From Stenotrophomonas sp. UBA2629 (GTDB lineage Bacteria > Pseudomonadota > Gammaproteobacteria > Xanthomonadales > Xanthomonadaceae), in contig DEOB01000010.1 in assembly GCA_002359895.1 (NCBI GenBank), forward strand, positions 1,490,125 through 1,554,124: DNA of 64,000 nucleotides, written 5' to 3'. The notes under the pieces are model-generated. The model made no database searches. It was not told the DNA's origin and saw nothing but the letters and a program-made list of their open reading frames with translations. Positions 31,662 through 41,103 of the stretch are shown piece by piece. The first letter of the stretch is position 1; each line of letters opens with the position of its first letter. A program made the translations under genes and the position numbers.

Positions 31662-32110
31662 GCGTCTTCGCCTTCCGCTGCTGACTGCGCCTGACGTACA
31701 CGGCGTGCACCGATTTCGTCCATCTCGCGTTGGTCGCGGCGGTCTTCGGCTTTCTTTTCCTGCGCGCGATAGCTGGCAGCCAGCTGCTCCAGTACCTGCT
31801 TGTCGCGGCTGGCCAGCAGCAGGCGAGCGCGCTCGGCATCCACACGCTCGCGGTTGCTGTCCACGGTTTTGCTTTGCGCTTCCACGGCGTTGTCCAAGCG
31901 GTCTAGGAAGGCGCGGCGGTTCATCAGCTGCGCCGCGCTGGTGGCCGACATCTGTGCGTTGGCGTATTCGTCCGCGTACTGGCGCAGTTCGGACAGGCGC
32001 GATTGATGGACATCCAGGGCGCGTTGGCGCTCGGCCAGCTCCTTGGCTACCTCGTCTTCACGACCCTGTGCGTGGCGCAGCAGGGGATCCATGCGGCGGG
32101 AAGGGCTCAT
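31658..32110 (-). CDS. fliJ: Flagellar export chaperone FliJ
   Basis: 150 residues, almost entirely predicted alpha-helical coiled coil rich in Glu, Arg, Ala and Gln (for example EDEVAKELAERQRALDVHQ). FliJ inserts into the FliI hexamer like the gamma subunit of F-ATPase and escorts export substrates. Length is typical. Identification rests on coiled-coil character plus position between fliI and fliK, with 4-bp overlaps on both sides. Confidence 0.9.
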   Translation of the reverse strand: MSPSRRMDPLLRHAQGREDEVAKELAERQRALDVHQSRLSELRQYADEYANAQMSATSAAQLMNRRAFLDRLDNAVEAQSKTVDSNRERVDAERARLLLASRDKQVLEQLAASYRAQEKKAEDRRDQREMDEIGARRVRQAQSAAEGEDA

Positions 32111-33489
32111 GCGGCGCTCTCTTTATCTACCAGCTGTTGCAGGGCGTTGAGGCTGTGCTCAAGGTCGGCAGCGGCGTGCACGTCCTGGCCCAGGAACTCC
32201 ATGATTTCCGGCCAGCGATCCAGTGCCTCGTCGGTCACCGGATCGTTGCCGCGTTGATAGGCGCCAATGGCGATCAGGTCGCGGTTGGCGGTATAGGCCG
32301 ACACCAGCCGTTTGAGCTTGCGGATGCGCGCCCGCCAGGTGTCGTCTGCAATGTCCTGGACCACGCGGCTGACCGAGGATTCCACGTCGATGGCCGGATA
32401 CAGGCCGCTGTCGGCAACGCGCCGCGACAGCAGAATGTGGCCGTCCAGAATGGCGCGGGCGGCGTCGGCAATCGGGTCCTGCGGATCGTCGCCTTCGGTC
32501 AGTACGGTGTAGAACGCGGTGATGGAACCGCGCCCCTTGGCGCCATTGCCGGCACGTTCCACCAGCGCCGGCAGCTTGGCAAACACCGACGGCGGATAGC
32601 CGCGCGTGGTCGGCGGTTCGCCCACAGACAACCCAATCTCACGCTGCGCCTGGGCGAAGCGGGTGAGGGAATCCATCAGCAGCAATACGTTCAAACCCTG
32701 GTCGCGGAACCATTCGGCGATGGCAGTGGCGCGGTACGCACCGTGCAGGCGCGCCAGCGGTGGGCGGTCGGCCGGGCTGGCGACGACTACGGCGCGGCGC
32801 AGGCCTTCTTCGCCCAAGGTGGTTTCGACGAAGTCACGGACTTCGCGGCCGCGTTCGCCGATCAGGCCGACCACAATCACATCGGCCGCGGTGTAGCGGG
32901 TCATCATGCCGAGCAGGGTGGATTTACCCACGCCGGAGCCGGCGAACAGGCCCACACGTTGGCCGCGACCAATCGGCAGCAGCGAGTTGATGGCGCGCAC
33001 GCCCACATCCAGCGGTTGAATGATGGGCTCGCGCGCCAGCGGGTTGATCGACACGCCGGCCATGCTGACGTTGCCTTCGGCGCGGATCGGGCCTTTGCCA
33101 TCCAGCGGTACGCCATCGCTGTCGATGACGCGGCCGAGCAGGCCTTCGCCCACTTCCACGCCGCTGCGGCGGTACGACGGCACCACGCGTGCGTTTGGCA
33201 GCAGGCCGTGCAGTTCAGCGCTGGGCATCAAATACGAACGGTCGCCGGAGAAGCCGACCACTTCGGCATCCACCCAGCCGCCGTCAATGATTTCCACTTT
33301 GCAGTTGGCGCCCATCGGTGCCTCGCAACCCACGGCTTCCAAGGTAAGGCCGACGGCGCGGCGCAGGATGCCTTCGCGGACCAGCCCGTGGCCGTTGGCG
33401 GCGTCCAGCGAAATGCCATCCAGGCGAGCCGCCAGGCGCAGGTTGCGGGCGGCGGCCCATTCGGCCGGTGCGGGCGTGGCGGTGGTCAT
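32107..33489 (-). CDS. fliI: Flagellum-specific ATP synthase FliI
   Basis: 460 residues. This export ATPase is related to F1-ATPase beta. Walker A is GSGVGKST at 184-191, and the Walker B region with LLLMDSLTRFAQAQREIGL lies at about 275-295. GEPPTTRGYPPSVFAKLPAL near 300 is the FliI/YscN hallmark. It hydrolyses ATP to unload chaperones and unfold substrates at the export gate, with FliH as regulator and FliJ as stalk. The gene overlaps fliH and fliJ by 4 bp each. Confidence 0.98.
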   Translation of the reverse strand: MTTATPAPAEWAAARNLRLAARLDGISLDAANGHGLVREGILRRAVGLTLEAVGCEAPMGANCKVEIIDGGWVDAEVVGFSGDRSYLMPSAELHGLLPNARVVPSYRRSGVEVGEGLLGRVIDSDGVPLDGKGPIRAEGNVSMAGVSINPLAREPIIQPLDVGVRAINSLLPIGRGQRVGLFAGSGVGKSTLLGMMTRYTAADVIVVGLIGERGREVRDFVETTLGEEGLRRAVVVASPADRPPLARLHGAYRATAIAEWFRDQGLNVLLLMDSLTRFAQAQREIGLSVGEPPTTRGYPPSVFAKLPALVERAGNGAKGRGSITAFYTVLTEGDDPQDPIADAARAILDGHILLSRRVADSGLYPAIDVESSVSRVVQDIADDTWRARIRKLKRLVSAYTANRDLIAIGAYQRGNDPVTDEALDRWPEIMEFLGQDVHAAADLEHSLNALQQLVDKESAA

Positions 33490-34127
33490 GGATTGGCTCC
33501 GGCGCGTCGCAACACGGTGCTCAGCGCCGCGCGTAGACGCGCATCCAAAGTGCCGTCGATGCGCACGGTTTCGGCGTGTACGCGCAGGTCGCCACGGCTC
33601 AGGCTGTTATCAGGGGCAAGCCGTTGGCCTTCGGGCAACGACAGCAGGCCGCTGAGCGCGGCGATGTCGTCTGGATGCAGGCGCACTTCCACCTCGCGGT
33701 TGGCACCGCTGACGGTGTCCAATGCCTCGTTGACCAGATCCGACAGCAGCGAAGGGTCAGCTTCATAAGCGCGGCCGATCAACGAGCCGGCGATACGCAC
33801 GGACAGTTCGCCCAGTGCGCCGACGACTTCGTTCTCCATGCGAACCAGCGGCCGGCTGAAGTTGTCGAGGATGCCTTCAATCTGCGCGACCAGACGACGT
33901 ACTTCGGCCTGACCCTGCGCATAACCGTCGGCATGACCCTGCTGGAAACCTTCTTCCTGCGCGGCGTCACGGATGGCCTGTACTTCGTCCAGCGTCGGCA
34001 GCTGCACCGGCGGCGGGGCTGGCTCCGGGGCGGTGATGGTTTCAATCAGGTCCGACGCAAACACGGGTGCGCTTGCGTCGTTCGGCGCGTTCAGATCAGG
34101 CGCATGCCAGCGGACGGCGTTGATCAC
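33486..34127 (-). CDS. fliH: Flagellar assembly protein FliH
   Basis: 213 residues from a GTG start at 34127 that overlaps the fliG stop (GTGA). An N-terminal disordered Pro/Ala/Glu-rich part is followed by a helical stretch with glycine-spaced repeats (AAQEEGFQQGHADGYAQGQAEVRR), typical of FliH GxxxG repeats. A C-terminal FliH/YscL domain follows (VGELSVRIAGSLI-like, then ADPSLLSDLVNEALD). FliH dimers hold FliI and bind FliN at the C-ring. Confidence 0.93.
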   Translation of the reverse strand: MINAVRWHAPDLNAPNDASAPVFASDLIETITAPEPAPPPVQLPTLDEVQAIRDAAQEEGFQQGHADGYAQGQAEVRRLVAQIEGILDNFSRPLVRMENEVVGALGELSVRIAGSLIGRAYEADPSLLSDLVNEALDTVSGANREVEVRLHPDDIAALSGLLSLPEGQRLAPDNSLSRGDLRVHAETVRIDGTLDARLRAALSTVLRRAGANP

Positions 34128-35128
34128 AGCATCGCCTCCGCGCTGCCGCCGACGGTGACGGTGCCTTCATCGGCCATGCGTTTGACGATGGCCAGAATTT
34201 CACGCTGCGCGCCTTCCACATCGGACAACCGCACCGGGCCGCGTGCTTCCATGTCCTCAAGCAGAATTTCTGCCGCACGCTGCGACATGTTGCGGGTGAT
34301 CTTGTCGCGCACCTTGATGTCGGCACCGCGCAGGGCAAGGCCCAGGCGCTCGCCGCTGACTTCACGCAGCACCAGCTGCATTTCGCGGTCGTCCAGATCC
34401 ACCAGGTCGTCGAACACGAACATCAGATCCTGGATGCGGTTGCCCAGCGGCGCGTCGATGCGTGCGATCTCGCTGAGGATGGTCTGATCCTGGCCACCGT
34501 CCATGAAATTGAGGATGTTGGCCGCGCACTGCACGCCACCGATGTTGGACGACTTGAGATTCTGGTTGCCGGCAAACTGGCGCTCCATGATCTCGTTGAG
34601 TTCGTTCAATGCATTGGGCGGAATGCCGTCCAGCGTGGCGATGCGCAGCAGCACGTCAACGCGGGTGCGGTCGGGCAGCAGCTTCAGGGCTTCGGCGGCC
34701 TGGTCGGTTTCCAGGTGGGCCATGACGATGGCGATGATCTGCGGGTGTTCGTTGCGCACCAGATCAGCCACGGCACGCGGGTCCATCCACTTCAGCGCAT
34801 CCAGGCCGGTGGTGTTGCGGCCCAGCAGAATGCGGTCGATCAGATTGCTGGCTTTCTCGTTGCCCAGCGCCTGCACCAGCATGTTGCGGATGTAGTCGTC
34901 CGAGCCGACGCTCAGCGAGGTTTTGTTGCCCAGCTGGGCGCCAAAATCGTCCATCACCTGCTGCACCTGCTCACGCGTGACATCACTGAGCGTGGCCATG
35001 GCGATGCCGATCTTCTGCACCTCTTTGGGTTCCATGTGCCGCAGCACTTCGGCCGCGTCGGTTTCGCCGAGCGACAGCAGCAGCACGGCGGCGCGCTGCA
35101 CGCCGGTCATGGGCATCACGTCAGTCAT
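34124..35128 (-). CDS. fliG: Flagellar motor switch protein FliG
   Basis: 334 residues, normal length. The N-terminal domain (binding FliF) starts TGVQRAAVLLLSLGETDAAEVLRHM. The middle domain carries the EHPQ motif (VRNEHPQIIAIVMAHLETDQAAEAL, about 125). The C-terminal torque domain has the charged helix (EIARIDAPLGNRIQDLMFVFDDLVDLDDREMQLVLREV, about 235-272) that meets the stator. It overlaps fliF by 8 bp and fliH by 4 bp. Confidence 0.98.
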   Translation of the reverse strand: MTDVMPMTGVQRAAVLLLSLGETDAAEVLRHMEPKEVQKIGIAMATLSDVTREQVQQVMDDFGAQLGNKTSLSVGSDDYIRNMLVQALGNEKASNLIDRILLGRNTTGLDALKWMDPRAVADLVRNEHPQIIAIVMAHLETDQAAEALKLLPDRTRVDVLLRIATLDGIPPNALNELNEIMERQFAGNQNLKSSNIGGVQCAANILNFMDGGQDQTILSEIARIDAPLGNRIQDLMFVFDDLVDLDDREMQLVLREVSGERLGLALRGADIKVRDKITRNMSQRAAEILLEDMEARGPVRLSDVEGAQREILAIVKRMADEGTVTVGGSAEAML

Positions 35129-36770
35129 TTGCCACCCAACCCTTCACTACCTGTGCCACGCGCTTGGAGTCGGTACGTACCGCCTCACGTGCCATGCGCA
35201 GGCGTTCTTCATAAGCATCCACCGGCAAGGCGAGCTTGGCGTCGTTGTCCAAGCGCAGGCGGTCGGCAGCAAGTTCGGGCATCTGCACGCCGTCTTCCAT
35301 CACCTGAACATCGGCGCTGAGCGGGTCATCGGTCCTGCCCGGCAGGGCCTTGGGCGGGCCGGAAATCTGGCGCAGCGCCGGGCGCAGCACACCAAACAGC
35401 AGGGCCAGCACCACGATGGCACCCAGCACCAGGCGCAATGCATCGCGCAGCTGTGGGTTCTCCCACCAGTTGGGGGCTTCAACCGGGATGGATTCGCGCA
35501 CGAACGGTGCGTTCATCACCGACACGGTGTCGCCGCGCTCGGCACTGAAGCCTACGGCCTGTTTGACCAGGGCTTCCACGCGGGTGAGTTCGGCTGCACT
35601 GAGCGGCTGATCGCTGACCTTGCCGTTGGCACCGGGCCGCGGTACGTGGTCAACCAGCACCGCCACCGACACGCGTTTGACGCGACCGGCCGGCTGGCGA
35701 GTGTGTTGCAGGGTGCGGTCCAGCTCGTAGTTGCGGGTGGCGTTCTTGGAGGTTTCGGTCGGCGTGGCAGCAGTGGCCGGGGGCGGTGTTGCAGCCGGGC
35801 CGGGCGGGGTGTTGCTGGCGGCGCCGGGAACACCCTGCGGGCCGGTGCTGCTGGTGGAGTTTTCGCTGATCTGCTCGCTGCGGATTTTCTGCGGCTCGGC
35901 GTTGTACAGCTCGCGGGCCTCTTCGGTGACGGAGAAGTCCATGTCCACGCTGACTTCCGGATTGACCCGGCCAGCACCGGCCATCGGCTCCAACAGTTCG
36001 CGGATGCGCTGGTTGTAGGAGCCTTCCAGGCGACGCACCTGATCAAACTGTGCGGCGTTGAGTGCGGCGTCACTGTTGGGGTCGGCGATGGTGAGCATGC
36101 GGCCGCTCTGGTCCACCACGGTCACGCGCTCGGGGGCCAGGTCAGGAATGCTGGAGGCCACCATGTGCACGATGGCATCCACCTGGTTGCGTTCCAACTG
36201 TTGACCGCCGCGCAGCTCCAGCACCACCGAGGCGCTGGCGACATCGCGTTGACGGGTGAACGCGCTGGGCTTGGGAATGGCCAGATGCACGCGGGCATCA
36301 CGCACCGGGCGCAGGGTTGAAATGGTGCGCACCAACTCGGTTTCCAGCGCGTGCTGGTAACGCGCACTTTCGACGAACTGGCTGACGCCGAAGCCGGGGT
36401 CGCGTTCCATCAGCTCAAAGCCAAGGCGGCCGCTCTCGGTCAGGCCGGAGCCGGCCAGCTTCAGTCGTGCGTCGTGCACGTTCTTTTCCGGCACGCTGAT
36501 GGCGCCGGTGGTGGCGTTGAGCTCAAAGGGAATCTGCGCCGCGCGCAGCAGGTCGGTGGCCTCGGCGGTGGCCTTCTGATCCAGCCCGGTATAGAGCGGC
36601 ATCATCTGCGGCTTCTGCGCCCAGAAGAACACGAACAAACCTGCCGCCACGGCCAAGGCAATCATTGCCATCAAACCCAGGCGACGGGTGATCTGCAGGC
36701 TCTGCAGGCGGTCAAACCATGCACCGGCCTGCTGCGAGTTCAGGGAATCTTTGGGAAGCGCGAGGGCCAT
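35121..36770 (-). CDS. fliF: Flagellar MS-ring protein FliF
   Basis: 549 residues. A first membrane helix (about 33-52, LGLMAMIALAVAAGLFVFFW) leads to the YscJ/FliF ring-building domain (about 55-220: MPLYTGLDQKATAEATDLLRAAQIPFEL). A second periplasmic domain and a Pro/Ala/Thr-rich variable loop (about 305-345) follow, then a second helix (about 445-465) and a cytoplasmic tail that binds FliG. It forms the MS ring on which the rotor is built. It starts 12 bp after the fliE stop. Confidence 0.98.
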   Translation of the reverse strand: MALALPKDSLNSQQAGAWFDRLQSLQITRRLGLMAMIALAVAAGLFVFFWAQKPQMMPLYTGLDQKATAEATDLLRAAQIPFELNATTGAISVPEKNVHDARLKLAGSGLTESGRLGFELMERDPGFGVSQFVESARYQHALETELVRTISTLRPVRDARVHLAIPKPSAFTRQRDVASASVVLELRGGQQLERNQVDAIVHMVASSIPDLAPERVTVVDQSGRMLTIADPNSDAALNAAQFDQVRRLEGSYNQRIRELLEPMAGAGRVNPEVSVDMDFSVTEEARELYNAEPQKIRSEQISENSTSSTGPQGVPGAASNTPPGPAATPPPATAATPTETSKNATRNYELDRTLQHTRQPAGRVKRVSVAVLVDHVPRPGANGKVSDQPLSAAELTRVEALVKQAVGFSAERGDTVSVMNAPFVRESIPVEAPNWWENPQLRDALRLVLGAIVVLALLFGVLRPALRQISGPPKALPGRTDDPLSADVQVMEDGVQMPELAADRLRLDNDAKLALPVDAYEERLRMAREAVRTDSKRVAQVVKGWVAND

Positions 36771-36782
36771 GCGTTTCTATCC

Positions 36783-37139
36783 TTACAGCGGCATGTTCAT
36801 CACGTCCTGGTAAGCCTGGACGAGACGGTTGCGGACTTCCACGGTGGCGCGGAACGCCAGCTGGGACTGTTGGGAGGCGACCATCACTTTGGCCAGGTCG
36901 GCGCTGGCGTCGCCGCGCTCGAAGGCCGCAGCCAATTGCCCGGATTTCTGCTGGGCTTCATTCACGCCCTTGATGGCGCCCTGTAGTGTCTGGCTGAACG
37001 ACGGCGCATTGACGGCCTGGCTTTCTCCCAGCCCTTGGATCGCATTGCTGCGCGGCATGTCGGCCGGCGGCGCAACCTGGCCCACCTGGGTCTGCAGGGT
37101 TCGGATCTGGGAAAGAACGGAGGTGATGGAATGAGACAT
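36783..37139 (-). CDS. fliE: Flagellar hook-basal body protein FliE
   Basis: 118 residues. The C-terminal part is the FliE signature (SFSQTLQGAIKGVNEAQQKSGQLAAAFERGD, then ATVEVRNRLVQAYQDVMNMPL at the end). FliE connects the MS ring to the proximal rod and is the first rod protein exported. It leads fliEFGHIJK and has a perfect sigma-54 element upstream. Confidence 0.97.
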   Translation of the reverse strand: MSHSITSVLSQIRTLQTQVGQVAPPADMPRSNAIQGLGESQAVNAPSFSQTLQGAIKGVNEAQQKSGQLAAAFERGDASADLAKVMVASQQSQLAFRATVEVRNRLVQAYQDVMNMPL

Positions 37140-37178
37140 CGAAACGGATTCCAGAGAGAGAGCTTTCTGCCTTCACGG

Positions 37179-37195
37179 TTGCAAGTGGCGTGCCA
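37179..37195 (-). promoter_or_regulatory. Sigma-54 promoter of the fliE operon
   Basis: The reverse strand reads TGGCACGCCACTTGCAA, a perfect match to TGGCACG-N4-TTGCA. The predicted start is at about 37169, giving a 30-nt leader before the fliE ATG at 37139. Confidence 0.92.
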
Positions 37196-37562
37196 CGAAT
37201 GTGAAGACGTTTATCCGACGCGGTGACTGTTTGCCGTGTCTGCGTGGCGCCGTGCTGTCGGAATTCCGACTTCGTACGCGGGCCGAAGTCAGGGAGTCGG
37301 CGCGGCCCGGCAGCGGGCTTCATTGCGGCCACTGCAGGCGTTGGTGATGGATGGCCGCCCGCGTTGGGGTTGGCGTGTTGGAAATGTGGTGGAGCAGGCG
37401 GGTCAACCGCTGCCGGTGGCGTGACGCATTGCGTCTTGCTTGCCGGGATGGGCTGCTGTGGACGAGGGCAGATCACTCGTCCAAGGTTGGGTGTTGCCGG
37501 CTACGTTTCATGCGGGACGGCGAGCATTGCCGTCGTATGTCGTGCTTATGGTTTAGCGGGCT
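37196..37562. other. Intergenic region between fleQ and the fliE promoter
   Basis: About 365 bp without a credible gene. It would hold the upstream activating site for FleQ at the fliE promoter and the 3' end of the fleQ message. Short hairpins occur at about 37268-37290 (GACTTCG ... CGAAGTC) and about 37517-37536 (GACGGC ... GCCGTC). Neither has a clear U-tract. Confidence 0.5.
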
Positions 37563-39044
37563 TCAACCTGCGGTGTCGATCTGGTCGCGTTCAATACCGT
37601 ACTTGCGCAGTTTCTCCACCAAGGTGGTGCGTCGCAGGCCGAGCAGCTGCGCGGCGTGGGCAACCACCCCCTGCGTGCGTTCCAGTGCTTCGTTGATCAG
37701 TGCCAGTTCAATGCCGGCCATATGGTCGCGCAGGTCCAGCCCTTCGTTAGGCAGGCGGGCCTGGTCCGACGTATTGGCTGCCGGCGTATCACTGCTGGTG
37801 GCCTGCATCGGGCTGGCGACGGCGGCAACTGCAGACGTGGCGCGCAAGGGGCGCTCGTCGTCCTCATTGGCGGCCTGCACCACCTGCTGATCACCGCGAT
37901 AGCGGCTGGGCAGGTCCTGCACGCGGACCAGACCGTTGGGATGCAGCACGGCCAGGCGCTCAACCAGATTGGTCAGCTCACGCACGTTGCCCGGCCAGGC
38001 ATAACCGGCCAATGCCTGCAGCGCTTCAAGCGCGAAGCGCACTTCACCGCGACCGGTGCGTGCCAGCTGCGCGGCAATGGTTTCCACCAAGGCCGGAATG
38101 TCCGAGGTGCGTTCGCGCAGGGCGGGCACTTCGATGGGGAAGACGTTGAGCCGGTAGAACAGATCCTCGCGGAACTTGCCGTCGGCAATGCGGGTTTCAA
38201 GGTCGCGGTGCGTGGCGGCGATAACACGCACATTGCAGCGGATGGTCTGGTTGCCGCCCACGCGTTCGAAACTACGCTCCTGCAGCACACGCAGCAGTTT
38301 CACCTGCATCGGCAGGCTCATGTCGCCGATCTCATCGAGCAGCAGCGTTCCGCCCTCCGCCATTTCAAAGCGGCCCTTGCGTGCGCTCAGGGCGCCGGTG
38401 AATGCACCTTTTTCATGGCCAAACAATTCGCTTTCCAGCAGATCCGGCGGGATGGCGCCGCAGTTGATCGCCACAAACGGGCCATCGCGGCGCGGTGAGC
38501 GCTGGTGGATGGCGCGCGAGACCACTTCCTTGCCGGTGCCCGATTCGCCCAGCACCAGCACGGTGGTGTCGAAATTGGCGACCTGCTCGATCAACTGACG
38601 CAGCTCAGCAACGGCCGGGCTGTGGCCGGTGGGGCCGGTGTCATCGTTGGTGCTGGCCTGGTGCTCGGCATCCAGACGGTTGAGGCTGGCGCGACGCAGC
38701 AGCGCTTCCACCTGCGGGTGGCGCATGGGCTGTTCCAGCGGCCAGACATTGGCTTCGTGCAGGCCGTAGTGGCGCGAGAAGGCCAATGGGTCGCTGCCGG
38801 CCAACAGCACCGGCGGTGGCAATGCGCCGGCCGCCAGCCAGTTGAAAAAACCGGCGGCGCGATCAGCGTCTTCCAGCGTGCCGACCACAATGGCCATCCA
38901 ATCGTTGGCCCGGTGGCGGCGGGTGTCGATGTCCTGTGCTTCGCTTACCCAGCGCGGGGTGTAATCCATGAATTCCAGCAGCGCGATGGTGCGCTCGGCA
39001 CGTACCGCATCGGCATCGATGACCAGAATGCGCGACTCACTCAT
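37563..39044 (-). CDS. fleQ: Sigma-54-dependent flagellar master regulator FleQ
   Basis: 493 residues. The N-terminal receiver-like FleQ domain (1-125) lacks a convincing phosphoacceptor Asp. The AAA+ domain (about 140-375) has Walker A GESGTGKE at 166-173, the sigma-54 contact loop GAFTGA at 213-218, and the Walker B region LLLDEIGD near 234-241. A Fis-type helix-turn-helix ends the protein (LERTQGVVAHAAQLLGLRRTTLVEKLRKYGI). FleQ activates RpoN-dependent flagellar promoters, and in Pseudomonas and Xanthomonas its activity responds to c-di-GMP. It overlaps vemR by 8 bp. Confidence 0.97.
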   Translation of the reverse strand: MSESRILVIDADAVRAERTIALLEFMDYTPRWVSEAQDIDTRRHRANDWMAIVVGTLEDADRAAGFFNWLAAGALPPPVLLAGSDPLAFSRHYGLHEANVWPLEQPMRHPQVEALLRRASLNRLDAEHQASTNDDTGPTGHSPAVAELRQLIEQVANFDTTVLVLGESGTGKEVVSRAIHQRSPRRDGPFVAINCGAIPPDLLESELFGHEKGAFTGALSARKGRFEMAEGGTLLLDEIGDMSLPMQVKLLRVLQERSFERVGGNQTIRCNVRVIAATHRDLETRIADGKFREDLFYRLNVFPIEVPALRERTSDIPALVETIAAQLARTGRGEVRFALEALQALAGYAWPGNVRELTNLVERLAVLHPNGLVRVQDLPSRYRGDQQVVQAANEDDERPLRATSAVAAVASPMQATSSDTPAANTSDQARLPNEGLDLRDHMAGIELALINEALERTQGVVAHAAQLLGLRRTTLVEKLRKYGIERDQIDTAG

Positions 39045-39417
39045 GACCCGGGTCCTTCAGTGTTTCCAGGATCGGCATGACCTCCTGGATGTACGACAGT
39101 TTGCTGACGAAGTTGTCGGCACCGGCACGCAGGGCGTGCTCGCGGTGTTCGGAATCGTCGAAGTGGCTGGCGATGACGATGTAGGGCGCGTCATCCTGGC
39201 TTTTGATCAGGCGCGTGGCCTGCAGCCCGCCCATTTCCGGCATGGCCAGGTCCATCAACACCACCTGCGGGCGCAGCGATTCGGATTGTTCAATCGCCTC
39301 CAGCCCGTTGGCGGCACTGCCAACCACCTGCAGCCAATCGATCTTGCGGAAATGGCGCATGGCGGCATTGATGAAGCCTTCATGGTCGTCGACCAGCAAT
39401 ACGGTGAGCTTGCTCAT
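39037..39417 (-). CDS. vemR: Receiver-only response regulator VemR
   Basis: 126 residues from ATG 39417. It is a single CheY-like receiver domain with the acidic pair DD at 10-11, phosphoacceptor D56 (VVLMDLAMPEMGG), Ser/Thr-position S near 83, and K105 in the FVSKLSY stretch. There is no output domain. The position between rpoN2 and fleQ is the same as that of vemR in Xanthomonas campestris, where VemR controls motility, exopolysaccharide and virulence through FleQ. The stop overlaps the fleQ start by 8 bp, suggesting translational coupling. Confidence 0.92.
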   Translation of the reverse strand: MSKLTVLLVDDHEGFINAAMRHFRKIDWLQVVGSAANGLEAIEQSESLRPQVVLMDLAMPEMGGLQATRLIKSQDDAPYIVIASHFDDSEHREHALRAGADNFVSKLSYIQEVMPILETLKDPGHE

Positions 39418-39431
39418 GGGAATCCTTGGTT

Positions 39432-40841
39432 TCAGCCCACACGGGCCAGCGGGGACTTGGCGTCGCAACGACGGCGCTCGCGGGCCGGGGCGATATCAAG
39501 CTGTTCGCGGTATTTTGCGACGGTACGGCGGGCAATGTTCACCCCTTGGCGTGCCAGCAGGCCTGCGATGGCCTCGTCGGCAAGCGGGCGGGCCGCAGGT
39601 TCGGAGTCGATCAGGCGCTTGACCATGGCTTTGACGGCTTGGCCGGAGACGCTGGCCCCTTCCAGGCGCACAGCGAAGAAGTGCTTCAATTCAAAGGTGC
39701 CGCGCGGTGTCTGCAGATACTTGCCGGAGGTGATGCGCGAGACGGTGGATTCGTGCATGCCGATGATGTCGGCCACTTCCTTCAGGGTGAGTGGCGCCAT
39801 GGCCTCTTCACCGTTCACCAGAAACGCCGCCTGGCGTTCGATGATGACCCGGGCGGTGCGCAGCAGAGTGTCATAGCGCATCGACAGCCCACGGGTGAGC
39901 CAGCGTGCTTCCTGCAGCAGTTCGCGCAGCGGCTGTGCAACATCGCCGCTGCTTTCGGAAACCGCACGCTCATAGTTGGCATTGATGTTGATGCGCGGGG
40001 TGGTGGCCGGATTCAGCGCCACGCGCCACAGGCCATCGGCATGCCACGCAACAACATCGGGAATGACCGCCATTTCCGGCTGTGGCAGCAGCATTTCGGC
40101 TGGACGTGGCTGCAGTGAAAGCACCAGACGGAAGGCCTCGCGCACGTCGTCGATTTCGGCATCCAGCGCCTGCGACAGTGCGGGAAGATCATGGTTTGCC
40201 AGCAACTGCATGTCCGCATCCAGCAGGCGCGCGGCCAGGTGGCGTGCGGGTACGCAGCCCGGCAGCGCGGTCAGCTGTGCCAGCAGGCACTCGCGCAGGT
40301 CCACCGCGGCCATGCCCGCCGGCTCGCCCTGCAGCAGGCGCTGGCGTACCGCTTCAACATCGGCAGCGGTGCGGTCCAACCGCGCGCAGGCCAACTGGGT
40401 GAGCGCAGGCAACGCGCCTTGCAGATAGCCGGCGTCATCGCATTGTTCCAGCCAGTAACGGGCGACGATGAGATCGGCTTCGTCCAGCTCCAGTGCCAGC
40501 GTATTGAGAATGCGCAGCTGCGGATCGGTGGATTCACCTGCGGCAATGCGCGCCATGTGGTCGTCGTCGGCACCGTTCCAACTGGCGGCCGGGGTATCCC
40601 ACATCGTGCTTTCGGGCAGCTCGTCGAACGCGGCAGTTTCAATCTGCGCCTCGTCGCTGGCGGTGGAAGTGGGGGCTTCCTCGCGTTCTTCGCTCAGTTC
40701 CAGCAGCGGATTGTTTTCCAGCGCCTGCCGCACTTCCATTTCCAACTGCATGCCGTTGAGCTGCAGCAGACGGATCGACTGGAGCAGGGCAGGGGTCAGG
40801 TGGAGTTGCTGACCCAGCTGAGCGGACAGTGTGGTTTTCAT
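39432..40841 (-). CDS. rpoN2: RNA polymerase sigma-54 factor, RpoN2 type
   Basis: 469 residues from ATG 40841 (MKTTLSAQLGQQLHLTPALLQSIRLLQL), the Gln/Leu-rich region I that contacts activators. The acidic region II is at about 50-110. The helix-turn-helix (MAPLTLKEVADIIGMHESTVSRITSGKY) and the RpoN box (ARRTVAKYRE, near 440) are intact. It directs transcription from -24/-12 promoters and requires an activator, here probably FleQ. Xanthomonads carry two rpoN genes, and the one next to vemR-fleQ is the flagellar rpoN2. It is separated from vemR by 14 bp. Confidence 0.96.
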   Translation of the reverse strand: MKTTLSAQLGQQLHLTPALLQSIRLLQLNGMQLEMEVRQALENNPLLELSEEREEAPTSTASDEAQIETAAFDELPESTMWDTPAASWNGADDDHMARIAAGESTDPQLRILNTLALELDEADLIVARYWLEQCDDAGYLQGALPALTQLACARLDRTAADVEAVRQRLLQGEPAGMAAVDLRECLLAQLTALPGCVPARHLAARLLDADMQLLANHDLPALSQALDAEIDDVREAFRLVLSLQPRPAEMLLPQPEMAVIPDVVAWHADGLWRVALNPATTPRININANYERAVSESSGDVAQPLRELLQEARWLTRGLSMRYDTLLRTARVIIERQAAFLVNGEEAMAPLTLKEVADIIGMHESTVSRITSGKYLQTPRGTFELKHFFAVRLEGASVSGQAVKAMVKRLIDSEPAARPLADEAIAGLLARQGVNIARRTVAKYREQLDIAPARERRRCDAKSPLARVG

Positions 40842-41103
40842 GCGTTTTCCCCGGCTGCACCGCATCAACGGCGCGTTGTGGAACGCATCTTGCGTGGCGG
40901 CTGTCGGGGCTGGAATAGGTAAACACCTGAGAGCTGTAGTCTTACAGCTGACTCAATGTAGGGTTTCCCCCCACATGGCGACGGTTATATGACGCTGGAT
41001 TATGCGTTGATCAAGGCAACTTATTGATTTTAAAGCCTTGCCATTTCAGTGCGCCGGAATTCTGTTTTTGTGACGTGCGACATATTTGGAGGGCGCAGTC
41101 GGC

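Noticed and set aside
30640..33768. 1042-codon open frame on the + strand opposite fliK, fliJ, fliI and fliH
   Set aside because: It mirrors well-identified genes on the other strand and has the Arg/Cys/Ser-rich composition typical of GC-rich antisense frames. No domain is recognisable.
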